Shown here: positions 21,254 through 32,979 of the stretch, one piece after another
Position numbering within the stretch: position 1 is the stretch's first letter
Layout of the letters: the number at the start of each line of letters is the position of its first letter
Notes under the pieces: generated by a model
The model's input: only the letters and a program-made list of their open reading frames with translations
Database searches by the model: none
What the model was told of the DNA's origin: nothing
Source of the DNA: Nannochloropsis salina CCMP1776
Lineage: Eukaryota > Sar > Eustigmatophyceae > Eustigmatales > Monodopsidaceae
Length of the DNA stretch: 64,000 nucleotides
NCBI GenBank assembly: GCA_004565275.1
Contig: SDOX01000002.1
Coordinates: 628,884 to 692,883 of the forward strand
Direction: 5' to 3'
Program-made: the position numbers and the translations under genes

Positions 21254-23914
21254 ATGAGCGCCCGACATTTGAAAGCGCTTAGGATATCAAACGTGGGCTT
21301 GGCGGATGGCGTGGACGCGGAGGAAGCGGAGGACGCGGACAGTCCCGTGGGAGGCTGCCGGGGAGGCTTTGACGTCTTGATCGGGAGCAGCGACGAGGAG
21401 GACGACAGCATAGATGCGGGAAAAGGACACGACAAAAATATCGTGGAGGTTGGCAGATTTTCTCATGAGCTACGGCCAGTAGCCCTACTCAAGCCAAAAG
21501 CAAAACGGAATGACGCTTCGAAAGAGGAAGACGACGAGGATAAGTGGTGGCAAATTGAAACGTGTGCGCGGGGAGCCGAACGGGATGAGAAGGAAGGGGT
21601 AAATGTTTCAAGTGACAAGACAGAGTGCTCAGGCCTCAGGGCTCTTTTTATCGATAGGAAGGCCCTCAATCTTGATAGGGAGCTAATGTTTCGTTTCGGG
21701 CAGGAGGGGCTAGTGGAAGGGGGAGGGGGAGGGGGAGGGGGAGGCCCGGGCAACCGTTCTCGGGCAAGGACAAATTTCGGTCATAGTGGAGGTGCTTTGT
21801 CACGCATGTACCACCGTCGATGCTTTTTTGGTGGACCCAAGGAGGACTGGCAGCGGCCGCCCACGTTTGTCGGAGGGGGTCTGCGACTGAGCCGCGTCCG
21901 AGCGCCGGTGGATTGTGAGACCAGTTCGGGGGAAGAGGCCCGGGCTTGGTTTGCCTTTGAATGGTCCCCAGCTCTACAGGCCCTGCAGCATGATTACCGG
22001 CGTGTGCAGGAGACGTGTAACCCGAATGCTTTGGCCATCTTCTTAGCGCAGCATCCTCATTACGCAGAGGGTCTCCTGACACTCGCCCTTGTCTTGGCTG
22101 CACACGGTAGGACAGCGAAGTGGGAGAGTCGACCACTGATATAGAATAGGGTGGCTGAACAAGGCGAGTTTCCACTCACGCCAAGCATTCAATGACAAGA
22201 TGTATGTGTAAGCGATTCGTTATTAAATCAGGCTTCTCCGCTCACAGCGTCGCCCTTACATTTGATGATGCCTCACAGGTCAGATGGATCGCGCCCATGA
22301 CCACGTACGTCGTTGTCTTTTCATCCACGAAACTGCCTACGTTGAGTCCTTCAGGGCTCTTTTTTCCGGAAGACACGAAGATGTCTTGGTTGGAGATGTG
22401 GATTGCCGGATGGATGTGCGGCGCCTGGAGAATCGCCTTTTTTTTATGGCACTATATCGACACGTCCAGATGCTCGGGGGCAGGGGGTTGTATCAGACAG
22501 CTTTTGAGGTGGCCAAGTTTATTCTAGCACTCGACCCCAGGTAAGCACTTTTGCCAGGTTTTATTGGTCTCAGTGTGTGCGACGCGGCATCTCAGGCTAC
22601 CGAAAGACGGTAGTAGCACATGCATGTTGTTAATGACATCATCCTGATTTTCCATGTCATGGAATCAAAGCCGAAAGCGTATGCGTTTTGACTGCAAAAT
22701 CAAGCGTATGCGATAGTCGCCGAGTATACTATGTAGGAAAAGTCTATCGTGTGGTTGTCCTACTTTGTCAGGTGTTATTGTATACACGATACATATAAAT
22801 CTCTATACGCTTTCATTGACCTTGTGCAGGGGAGACCCGACGGGTATTTTGTTGTGTATAGATTTCTACGCCGTAAAAGCGGGAAAAGCGGAGCAGCTGT
22901 TGGGCATGCGTGATGCAGGGTTTACGATCGGTCGAGGTTGGGCCGGTAGTGGGAGTGAAGAAGTAAAGCAGGAGAGGGCAAAGACTGAGGATGCGAAATT
23001 AGACGGTGGAGAGGATCAAGGTTATCACCTCGCAGAAGGGATGTGTGGCGGTGATTGGACTGTTTTAGAGCTGCCAAACATTTGCTTCTCTTGCTCGCTG
23101 GCTCAAAAATTGAGCGCAAAGGCTGAGGAGCAGCTGAAAAGCAAGGACGATTTGCAAGAAGCGCTGCGGCGTTTCCCTTTGGTGTTGCAACCTCTAGTGG
23201 AGAAGTGTCGGAATGAGCTGGGCTCGCGTATCACGCAGGAATGGTGAGTGCATTAGTTGCGGTTCGAATATGATGTGATCATTCGAATGATCTTCTTCAA
23301 GAATTCGAGTTTTATTGAACAATAATCGATCGATACCTTTCTGATTCAACAGGGGCCCCATTTTGTGCCATCCCTTCTTTGCTCGTGCAGAAGCGCGTTT
23401 GCCTCCAGGATGCATTCTGCCGCGTTTGGTCTCTGTGTACGTGCAACGGAGCTATAATTTGTGGGTCCATCCGGAGGACATGCAATTTCTTTATGACGGG
23501 GCCAGGGAGGTACTGTCTCAAGCAGAACAGCAAGTCGAGGCGTGGTTGTATGATTTAGAGGTAAAAGAACTTGCCCGACATTCTGGCTTCTGTCCTCTTG
23601 AAAAATATTGTGCAGTGTCTGTAAGTGACTATGGAGACGAATGGCCACGCCTTCCACCGGAAATAAACCCGCTGGATCCCGCATTAGCGGACCCGGCGGT
23701 TGCAAGGCGGGGCCGACTGCGCCTCCGTCGGGCATTGCCTGCAGAGATCGCCGCATTTCCACCCCCCCGACATCAATTCTGGAACGGTCCTGACCAAAAT
23801 CGTGGTAGGAGATTGACTCAGGAATTTCTTGATCCCAATCTTCCCTTGCTGGAGCTTTTTTGGCGTAGTTTTTTGCCATGGAACGCCATCGACAGCAGCA
23901 GGATCAATCGGTGA
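21254..23914 (+). CDS. TCF25: TCF25 / Rqc1 homologue, ribosome quality control
   Basis: Homologue of human TCF25 (NULP1) and yeast Rqc1, a subunit of the complex that handles nascent chains on stalled 60S ribosomes. Four exons join exactly in phase: 21254-22106, 22279-22540, 22830-23243 and 23353-23914, giving 696 residues. Conserved blocks are the region before the repeats (YHRRCFFGGPKEDWQRPPTF), a TPR-like helical array (AWFAFEWSPALQALQHDY; RRLENRLFFMALYRHVQML; AKFILALDPRGDPTG), LPNICFSCSLA, and the C-terminal LLELFWRSFLPW. The N-terminus is acidic as in the family. A run of nine Gly at about residues 157-165 comes from a G-rich microsatellite (21720-21750). Confidence 0.9.
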
Positions 23915-25890
23915 TATGAGAAACGAACTGTAGGACATGAGTAAATCATGTCATTTGTATTGATTAATGTCAAGGCATAGTCGGAAAGTTGTTGCGTCAA
24001 AAAACGCGATTTATAACATTAGGTTGTCCTAAATTGTGGCGGCACACTATGAGCGTGAGGCGGTAAGCTGGTTGGTATTTGAATGACCTGAGCATGGGAC
24101 GTTGTTCGTCTAATTCGGTTACAAAAATAAAAGGTCTTCTATCGAGAGTGTTTGGGGTGGATGAATTAGCTAAGAAATCCAAAGAAATAACTTTAAACGG
24201 CGCGACAAGAAATGGTTTAGCGCCTGTGGTAAGACCGGAATTCACATTACGTCAATCTATGATTACAAGGAAATATACCGCTTGGAGAGAGGGTGAAACT
24301 TCAATTTTATAACGCTGCGCATTTACAATGGAGTAGAACGCATTTTATAGACATGGAGATGCGGACACTGTGATCACGCACGTGACGCGGCCCATGGGGG
24401 ATGGGGAGGTTGGATCGTGGGGCGGGCGCGGCCCGGCGCCTCCACAGTCTGCGCCCCCCTCTTGCTCCCTTCCACCCGTTGGTTTCGAAGCGCGTTGTCC
24501 ACAGGTCCATGACAGCACAAATGCGTTTTGTGTTCATGCGTATGCCGCATTGATCACGAGCCTGCTCTCTCAACCTTCTGGACGGCATTAGATATTCAGC
24601 CCCCTGGCTTATCTGCCCGAGCTGCAATTCGTTGGTTGGCATGCTCCATCAGCCGGTCCCGAAGGAGTTCTTTACGCACTTCTTTCTTTTCATCCTTTTC
24701 AATGTTGAACACCTATCGCAGACAATCATGGGACAGAAAGCTCTTCAGAATGCACATCCAAAGAAATACGGCAAAGGTGGCCGCCTTTGCCGAGTGTGCG
24801 GTACGTGAGCATGTGACAGAAGACGCATTGAGAGGAAGATGGGCGGAATTGGGCGGGCGGTGTGCATATGTAGTATCGAAGGGTAAATATGGTGTTTCTC
24901 CTAAAGTGCGATGAAATCTTCTAGCAAAAAGACTTCCGTGTAGTGGTGCCTTTATTTATCTCCGGACGAGATAAGGACATCGAGAGGTGAAAGTAATGTG
25001 CGTGGCATGAAGGGGTTGCTAGCATCTTGGCAGCGGGTCATAGAGAGTGTAGACACTCTACGTGGTGCAGCGCTCTCGATCTTTCCCCAGTATATGTATG
25101 CCTGACGCAATAACACAGGTCGAGGGTGTCTTACCCGGTCACTCGATACTCCTTCCATACTAGAGTAACTCGGTACTGCAGCACTGGGACTCACATGTTT
25201 TTCACTTCCCTCCATCTTCACTCCACCCGCGCAGGTAATGGCCACGGTCTCATCCGTAAGTACGATCTGAATATGTGTCGTCAGTGCTTCCGCGAGAAAG
25301 CGAGCGATATCGGTTTCGTCAAGGTAAGCAAGAGCCATGAGGAATGGAACTTGCGCTTAGTCCCTAGAAGGACTGTAGGAAGGGGGTCAACATGTCTTTC
25401 ATTCCATTCAACTGTTTTTATTTCTCCCTTTGCAATTTTTTTTTTCATATGTTGCACACAGTATAATTGAGTCACATGTAACGGCCGTGTTTGCACGAAG
25501 ACCGCCCTGAGCTTGGACAGTGGGATAGGACGATGTCGCCACCTTCACGTCGCCCCTTGACTTGCCTCGGAATGGGTTGGAGGAATACCATCCAGCTTAA
25601 AATTCGTGTGTTGATCAAAAGTAGAATCAAAAGCGCAAGGCAGGTCGAACCCGTAACGTTAAATTTTCCTTTAAATTTGAGGTGCGGGCGCAGGCCTCGA
25701 ACCCGCCATGAAATCGTGTCGTTTAACGTGAGTGTCGTGCTCTCACTTTGCCTTATTTTCGTGCGAGCGTCGCCTGTATCCGTTCGATCCAAAAATAGCC
25801 GCCTTGAGGCCTGCAACGCTTCAATGTTGCTTGTCTGTCTTCTGCGATTTTTCAGAGAGGGGTCACTGCCGCTGGCGGCAAATGGTGCGG
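23915..25890. other. 2 kb without a secure gene; possible minus-strand exons
   Basis: No protein I recognise. Two minus-strand frames are the best candidates for exons of an unknown gene: 25816-25472, with one strongly hydrophobic segment (CLALLILLLI), and about 25350-24952, reading [21 protein letters not shown] into a Ser-rich tail. They lie in one direction but no clean splice between them could be proved. The plus-strand frame at 25491-25943 overlaps the first and looks like its shadow. The part from 23915 to about 24950 shows nothing. Confidence 0.3.
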
Positions 25891-27889
25891 TCAGGAATCA
25901 TCGAGTACGGCGATTTCCCCCTTGGAGAACAGCCGCGGGATGACCAAAATCCGAGTGAGGATGAGGAGCCCTATCACGGAAGGGAAAAACATGCCTGTGG
26001 CAGGATTGCTCTTAAGGCACCAAAGAACGGCCAGACAGCCCATCTGGATGGAGGTGTACTTGTTTACAGTAGCTCGGCCTAAAATTTTAAACGGGGAATC
26101 CGCTGCAAGCATGGATTTGTCGAAGAAGGCTCCCTTGATGCGCTGCAGGAAGGTGTTGCCCGTCATGACCGTTCGCCCCAGATACAGGAAGATCCCGCTG
26201 ATCACCGGGGTGGGAATCCGTCGCAGAAGGGGGAGCAGACCGATGCTGCACAGGACCATTGCGTGGATACCGAGGCCCGTCAGTCGAGTCTCCATCACAT
26301 TAGTGGTTCTCTGCTGCTCATCCGGGCCACCCTTGCTCTCCGACACGGTCACAGGCCCGGGTGCGGGCACGTAGTCGGTGACGCTACGTACGTGGTTCAA
26401 GCTCTGAATCGTGGCTGCACACATCCAAGGAAGGCCCAAAAGAGAACAGAGAAGAACGATACTCCCTAGCACCAAGAGGTCGAGGTGGTAGGCGGGGCTC
26501 TTCTTCATCTTATTGTCGGGCGAGTTCACGACACGAACGCTGATGTTGTGGTCGAGAAAAAAAAGAATTGTCAAGAATGCGGCCGGTATCAGTGCAAGCC
26601 CACGTGCCCAGAGCGGTAGATCCCAGAGCGGGACCAGCCAGCTTCGGCCATTGCCGAGCTGAAAGCGCTTGGGTGCCTTCAGGTACTCGATGCCAAGGCT
26701 CGAGACCATGGGGAGGGAGCCGACGAATGTCATGATAATGATTGTCAGCGCCGGCCCGAAGTCAGAGAGGAATTCTCGAATGCGATGCGTGAAAAGGATT
26801 GAGGAGCGGTAGCTAACCAGGCGTTGGGAAAGTGCAAATGTCGCCAAAGCCATGTTGAGGGCCAGTAAAGGCTGAGTTTTGTCCGTCCCCGTAGTGAAGA
26901 ACCGGACCGCGATATTCTTGAGTGCCTCATAAATAAAGTTAAGGGCTAATAGGGCGTTAAAAACTTCGTCTGTGAAGCGCGTGCAGTGCTTGGTCAGCGA
27001 GCATGCGTTGGCGGAGGAGAGAAGGCCGAGCATCAGAGATGTCCAAATGCCCACCCAGGTGTACATGGGCATGAATGCCACCCCGAAGGAGCTGCAGAAG
27101 TTGAATAGAGCGGCCATGAAGCAAAGAGTCAGTCCTGTGGGCCCAATGAAGGTCATTGGTTGCCCTGAAAAAATGGCGTAAAGCATCCCCGACATGCCGC
27201 AAGAGACCAGGAACTCGATCACACCCATGGCGCCCTGGGTAAGGCCATAGCTGATGCCACCAAAGGCAACAGCAGGCGCCAAGCAGGCGAAATATAAAAA
27301 TAAGATAGTTGGCAATGTCTTGCCTTTTACGCCGTCCACCCAATCTGACTTGTAAAGGGGCAGCCGATTGGAAAAGTCTTCGCGGATGCCCCGGAACCAT
27401 TCTATTCTTCTCGTTTTTGATTGGGCACGACTGGACCCAGGGGCCAAAGCAGGCGACGACGTCAAAGGCATATCCATACCTTCGAACTGCGTGACAGGAT
27501 TTGCGCGAAATCTTACGTAGAACGGCATGTGTGCATTCGAATGACCTGCGAGGGGTGGAGAATGTGGTTGGTTCAGCAATCGGAGCCTTGCTGTCTTTGC
27601 CTGGAAGCAAACTTGTGGTGTGTGGGGTCTTGGTGTATCCATTTCATGTTTTTGCTTTCTTTTCTTTGATGCGATTCTTACCTGGGCAACCTGCCATCCA
27701 CACGAGCCGGGGATCTCTCCGTGGGGAAAGTGTAGGAGGCGAGGACCGTGGAAGGACTCCTCGTCTTGACGTGCCGGCGACCATAGGAGTGAGCCTATAC
27801 GAGCAGAAACCGTCGGCCATAGTTGTGCTTAACACGACAAGGGCCATTGCACCCATTGCGGAATACATGATTTTGAAAATGCTATTCAT
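25891..27889 (-). CDS. SLC4-family bicarbonate transporter with plastid-like presequence
   Basis: Anion transporter of the SLC4 (HCO3-transporter) family, predicted to move bicarbonate. Two exons join in phase: 27889-27682 and 27545-25891, giving 620 residues. The core begins with WVDGVKGKTLPTILFLYFAC and AFGGISYGL, and includes the family's GQPMTFIGPTGLTLCF and about 10-14 membrane helices; the C-terminal SLC4 helices (PTPVISGIFLYLGRT) are present. Exon 1 adds a signal peptide (MNSIFKIMYSAMG to ADG) followed by Phe-Cys and a Ser/Thr/Arg-rich stretch, which resembles the heterokont bipartite plastid signal. The long cytosolic N-domain of animal SLC4 is missing. The donor reads CAG|GTAAG and the acceptor CGCAG|GT. 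Without exon 1, the frame opens with an unconvincing leader. Confidence 0.85.
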
Positions 27890-28334
27890 CCTCGTCTGGA
27901 TTGGCGTGTCGGTGCAGGAGGGATCAGCAGCGGAACGCGGCCTTGACGAAAGGATCCCAGTTTTCCGGCCGTCGCCTCCCTGACTCTGTCCCAGACAGGA
28001 AATTAGACAGTGTACCAGCCTGTGAGGGTGACATCGTAAACAGGTTACTCTTCTTGAAGGATTGCGACGGCCCGGAGTGCATGCCGCTGTGCCCGCGTGG
28101 CTCAGCTCGCCGACAGGAGCAGGCGAGCAGCGCCTGTCGCCAGTTCTCCTTCCCCCTAGCAGGAACCCTCTCTCTTTTTTCGCAGTCAATTGGATCTCAG
28201 TCCGCATTTTCATCCTTTCCCAATATTATCCGACTCTCAAGCGGTCTTTATACATCTACACGAGGTTGCGTATCCTTTGCGTCGGCTCCAAAAAGACTTT
28301 TCCCTGTTGCATCCACGTCTAACCTCCCGACTTC
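27890..28334. promoter_or_regulatory. Divergent upstream region of transporter and amidase
   Basis: About 445 bp between two divergent genes. The minus-strand frame stays open to 28213, but its composition there is Arg/Pro-rich and unlike protein, so this is more likely promoter and 5' UTR. A CT-rich tract lies at 28140-28180. Confidence 0.35.
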
Positions 28335-30324
28335 ATGCTGTCTTACCCAAGGAAGATCATCACGACAAGTTGTAGACACGGAGTGTGTATTCGTCCTGTG
28401 AAGGTCCAGATAAATGTGCGACATAAGTTCCCGCCACTTCTTTGCTCGGCGTCACCCGGCTTGTCTTTGACCTCGATGCCTTGCCGACCTTCAAGTACAA
28501 GGAAACCTGCGTTCAAAGCCCCAGCAATTCGCGTACCCACTATCGACCGTTTGAAAAGCATTGCAGCAGACTGGAATCTACAAATAGAGGAAAATGATAT
28601 CCATGATCTACGAGGGTGTATGGGTAGTGCTGTTGATTCTTACCGGCGCATTGACGAGCTTACGAACTCGAGTACATCGTCTCCATTCGCCCCGGTTGCG
28701 AAGTTCCCCCGTATCCCAGGCGGTTTTCGACCTGAAGCCAAAGATAACTTTTGCAACGCTTGGTTTATGAAAACAAATATTGAAAACGCTTACCAAGCCA
28801 ATAATACTCATGACGAATCCAAAGCGAAGCGTATCCAGTCTTCCTTTCAAATACTGAAGGGACGGACGATTGCATGTAAGGACACTATCGCGGTTGCCGG
28901 AGTCCCCATGATGAATGGTTCCCGCATGTTGGAGGGCTACACACCTGAAATCGAAGCGACAATTGTCACGCGCGTACTTGAGGCGGGGGGGATTATTGCG
29001 GGCAAAGCTGTGGCTGAAGACCTGTGTTGCTCGGGGAGTTCGTTTGCCACGGCGCATGGGCCCGTGCGCAACCCATGGAACGAGGAGTTCGCGGCCGGGG
29101 GATCAAGCTCAGGGTGTGGGGCGCTGGTAAGAAAGACACGTCGCGCATTTTTAAAAGCTTATGAAAACTAAATCCTCGGTTCTTTTCTGCCCAATAAGAA
29201 CGCGCATTAGTTGAATGAATGTTAGTTATAAGCTTGACGCAGGCAGAAGTTTTTCTCACGCTACCTCTCATCTTCTCATATTCGCTTAGGTTGGGGGAGG
29301 TATAGTAGATATGGCGCTTGGGACGGATCAAGGCGGATCTATTCGCCTCCCGGCCTCGTGGTGCGGGTGCGTGGGCTTGAAACCGACCTTTGGCCTGGTG
29401 CCCTACACAGGAGTTTGCTCTCACGAGTTCACGCTCGACCACGCAGGGCCCATGGCCCGCACTGTGCTCGATACAGCCCTTCTTCTAGAGGCCATTGCCG
29501 GACTGGACCCCATACGGCGCGACGCACGCCAGCCGCTGGACATGGCGCCCGTGCCCCAGTACTCGGGCCTCGCTACGGGAGAGGTTTCAGGCATGCGCAT
29601 TGGCCTGCTTCTGGAGGGCCTCGAAAATTGCGAAGACGATGTACGGCATCACACCATGGCGGCGGCGGACATGTTACGAGGCGCTGGTGCTCGCGTCGAA
29701 GAAGTCTCGATTCCACTGCACCGGGACTCCGCCGCGATCTGGCTTCCCCTGTGCCTGGAGGGCGGCCACGCCACACGCATGCAGGGTGAGCGGGGTTTCC
29801 GTGGCTACTATCCTGTGTCACTCCAGCAGGCCTACTTTCGCGGCTTCCACCTGCAGGCTGCTGAGTTGAGCTTCACTAACAAATACTATATTCTATTCGG
29901 GGAGTACGTGCAAAAGGCTTACGGCGCACAGTACTACCAGAAATGCCAAAACCTTGTGCCGGCCCTCACGCACGCTTACGACGAGCTCCTGGCAAACCCA
30001 TCAAGCGGCGGTGCGATGGATGCTTTGCTCTTGCCAACAACGACGACCAAACCACAGCTTTTGCCGCGGGCCGACATGACGGCTGCCGAGTGCATTACAA
30101 ATGCCTGGTCGGGCTTACAGAACACGGCGGCTTTTGACCTCACGGGCCACCCGGCTCTAAGCATTAATGCTGGCTTCTCCGAGGGCCCGGTGCAGTTGCC
30201 TGTTGGCGTACAAATTGTCGGCCGGCGCTGGGGCGATGCCACTGTGCTCAATGTGGCACGGGCCATCGAAATGTGTCGCAAACCTACACCCTTACCGCCA
30301 TCGTCGATCGCAACGAATTGCTAA
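28335..30324 (+). CDS. Amidase signature-family hydrolase
   Basis: Amidase hydrolysing a carboxamide to acid and ammonia. Two exons join in phase 0: start-29126 and 29290-30324 (intron 163 bp). The Ser-cisSer-Lys triad is visible: Lys in GRTIACKDTIAVAG, the cis-Ser in GTDQGGSIRLPAS and the nucleophile region in AGGSSSGCGAL. The intron falls right after the last, rebuilding GALVGGGIVDMALGTDQGG. Overall it resembles bacterial amidases (AEDLCCSGSSF and GPVRNPW) more than GatA or fatty-acid amide hydrolase, suggesting bacterial ancestry (inference). The first 80 residues are poorly conserved. The start could be 28335 or the Met at 28482. Full length from 28335 is 608 residues. Its natural substrate cannot be told. 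Confidence 0.87.
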
Positions 30325-30686
30325 AATCAACAAGCCGATTTCGTTGATGTTCGTCAGTGTAACATCTTATTTTTTAAAAAAGAAAGAAAATTACAGCGAT
30401 CGATAGAAGTTGCATGCACAATACGCTCAATATGCCTTATTACATGCTGAAGTAGCCATGAAGGGTAATGTCTCTTCTCGAGTGCATATTCAACCCTCCC
30501 TGTACAATGATGTCCATTTCTGAACCTTGACCATCGAGGAAAGTGCGTGGAGCGGTGACATGCACCCGATCTCCATGACGGTGTATACCCCTTGACTTCC
30601 TATGGCTTCCAAGCTTACGAGAAGCGCGCAAAGCGCTGCCTCACACATGACCAGCTGGTGGCCCAGCAGGGAGCGGAGAGGCGCCC

Positions 30687-31960
30687 TTACACATAGATGG
30701 TCAGGAGAATCAGGACGATCAGCACCACGGTCAAAACGATAATGAGCCACAACTGATATTTGTCTATAGTGGCCAGAAGAGAGACCAAAAGGATTAGTAG
30801 GGTCGAGAGAGGGGGTTAGGACAGTCAGATATCTACTGCTATAACCACAGAGACTTGAAAATTCTGCCCGCCGTCGTCCGCTTTATGGGGAAGTCACGTA
30901 CCTTTGGTTTTCAAGAGCTTGCTTAGTTTACCCATCACGAAACTCATTTGTTCGTTCGTATTTTCCACTTCCACTTCCAAATCGCCCAACATTCGATTTT
31001 GCGCGTTCAGCTCCTGGTTCATTGCATCCGCCATACGTCCCACCCTGTCGACAGCTGTGCCTAGCTCCTCCAGCCCTTCATCCTGCTCACAAAGCATCAA
31101 CTGGACACCGCGCAGATAGGACGGGAATGCGAAAAAATAAAGTTCAGATGGCACCAGTGAACAGTGCCAGAATCATAAATGCGAAGCATGGGGCCCGCCC
31201 GTCCTCCACCTACGTGTTGCCTCGAGCGCTGCTCCTCAATGAAGTCGTTCGCCCGCTTACCGCTCCTTCCAGTCCTGTGACCCTCCGCGCCTCCATCGAA
31301 TGACCGACTGGGCTGGAGGTTATGCGCGAAATTAGAAAGGTCTTCCCCGTCTTCGCAATTCGTTGTGCGTAAGCCCACACAGACATACTCACATCCCTTC
31401 GGTCGCCGCTCATCTTGTTCTTCACGTAATCGCTTTCCAAGTTATTCCAGATTTTGACAAGTGATTGCTTCATTTTGGTGACAAAAGCCCTGCGCTGCCC
31501 AATTTCGTGCTGTAATTTGTGGTTTAACGAAGTTTAAATCTGTAAAGCCCTGAAACAGCTGAAACAGACACTTTAAACGTTCCTCATCACGTACATTATC
31601 GATATGGCGGAAGCGCTGGCGATTTTTCTCGACGACTGCAACCACTTTCTCTAATTCACGGCACTGATTTTCCGCAGCTTCAATGTCTCGGCACAGCGCT
31701 ATATAGAGAAAGAATGTAAAATGTGGATGTATACCAGCGTGACTGAGTATTCCAAGCACAGAAGGATAAGTGGTCAGCGCCCGACCCAATACAGTCTATT
31801 GACAGCGCTCTTAGTCACTTACAGTCTCGAAGGTCTCTACAGGATAAGTCCGGAGCCGTGTTGGTTGTTTGCAGAAGTCGTAGAAAGTTCTCATGTTGAG
31901 TCTGTATGTAATCTACCCGGCTGCGCAGCTCCCTGAAGGAATTCGTGTCGTGACGTGATT
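30687..31960 (-). CDS. Qc-SNARE, syntaxin-6/SYP61-like
   Basis: Tail-anchored SNARE for fusion at the trans-Golgi or endosome. It is read in several short exons. One near 31835-31930 encodes RELRSRVDYIQTQHENF. One at about 31610-31700 encodes DIEAAENQCRELEKVV and RFRHIDN. One at about 31400-31515 encodes IGQRRAFVTKMKQSL. One near 31220-31260 encodes NDFIEEQRSRQ. The SNARE helix ends at 30902 (LMLCEQDEGLEELGTAVDRV to LSKLLKTK). The last exon, 30763-30687, encodes KYQLWLIIVLTVVLIVLILL plus TIYV, the membrane anchor. The central SNARE residue is Gln in NAQNRML. The FIEEQ motif before the SNARE helix is typical of syntaxin-6. Exon 1 and the start codon were not pinned down; coding may begin near 31960-32080. 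Confidence 0.82.
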
Positions 31961-32979
31961 TGAATTTACAACAGTGAGAGGGAAAAACTTTCACACTCCT
32001 GCATGGCTATAGTTGTAGTGTGACGCGAAGTTTTAAAAGCCTCCCTACCCAAAGTCATCGTCTGAAGGAGGCTCATGTTCTCACGTGAAGACATGTAGCA
32101 CCAAGCGGGCGACGACCCGGAATGGGCCCCTCATCTCCTCGTTTTAAAAGCCGACAACGATCACTAAACTGACAATGGGACGAACAACCGTCTCCAAGTG
32201 ATTTAATTTGTCGATGATTTCGATCAAGGACTCGAAATTTGCAAACTGTAATTAACGCTTCCAAGTCAATGACCACGACCCAGCCCCATGACTTACTCTC
32301 GAGCTGCAAAAAATGGGTCCTGTGCCATTTTGAGCGGTGCGGACAAGCTGTGGGTCGTCCGGTCTTGTCGCCTGTAAGCGTTAATGAGGAACACGTGACG
32401 GGCGTCGTGAAGGAATCTCGTTAAGGGTGGAGACGTGGGCGTGGGCTCGGGATGCAGGGTCGGCGGCCGGGCGGGAGGGCGGCGGCTGTCTCGCCTCGCT
32501 GGGGGCCATCGAAGAAATCCCTGCCCTGCCCGCGCGCTATATGACCTTCCGCCACCGCCTTCGCTCGCGTCTCACTGCCGAAATCTCACTCACGAGCGTA
32601 CATGTACACGAGACAGGGTACGCTCGGGCCACCGTCGCTTTCAGAGACTCCGGATTTTCTTCGTCGCGGTAGAGCAGGGCGAAGAAGACAAGTCCTGCGG
32701 TCGACGGGTGGTCCTCACTATGGAGCTCGGAGCGGACACGAAGGTGCAGAGGGTGTGTTGGGAATAAGACGAGGCGGGAGAAGCAGAGGAATGTAACGTC
32801 CAGTTTGCGTGGCACGGTTGTGGTGGCTTTCGCTGTCACAATGATACCTCCCATCACATCTTCGTATGATGTCCGCCATCCTCATCAAGCGTTCCGCGTA
32901 AAATCTTGAAAAGGTGATTTCGTTGTCACCTCAAACTTCTCACTCTTAATTGTTGTGATGTGAACAGGACGCTGGGGCG
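31961..32979. other. Intergenic between SNARE and ARS2
   Basis: About 1 kb between divergent genes. It may include the first exon of the SNARE (a Met near 32070 on the minus strand has a GT donor downstream). Frames at 32427-32857 on both strands overlap one another and carry no motif. A GC-rich patch spans 32430-32540. Confidence 0.45.

Noticed and set aside
25660-25720. Possible tRNA T-arm on the minus strand (GCGGG-TTCGAGG-CCTGC)
   Set aside because: The loop and stem look right, but no matching acceptor stem, D-arm or anticodon arm could be laid out upstream.
27644-28213. Separate 189-residue gene upstream of the SLC4 transporter
   Set aside because: Its lower part ends at a CAG|GTAAG donor in phase with the transporter exon, so it is exon 1 of that gene; the upper part is not protein-like.
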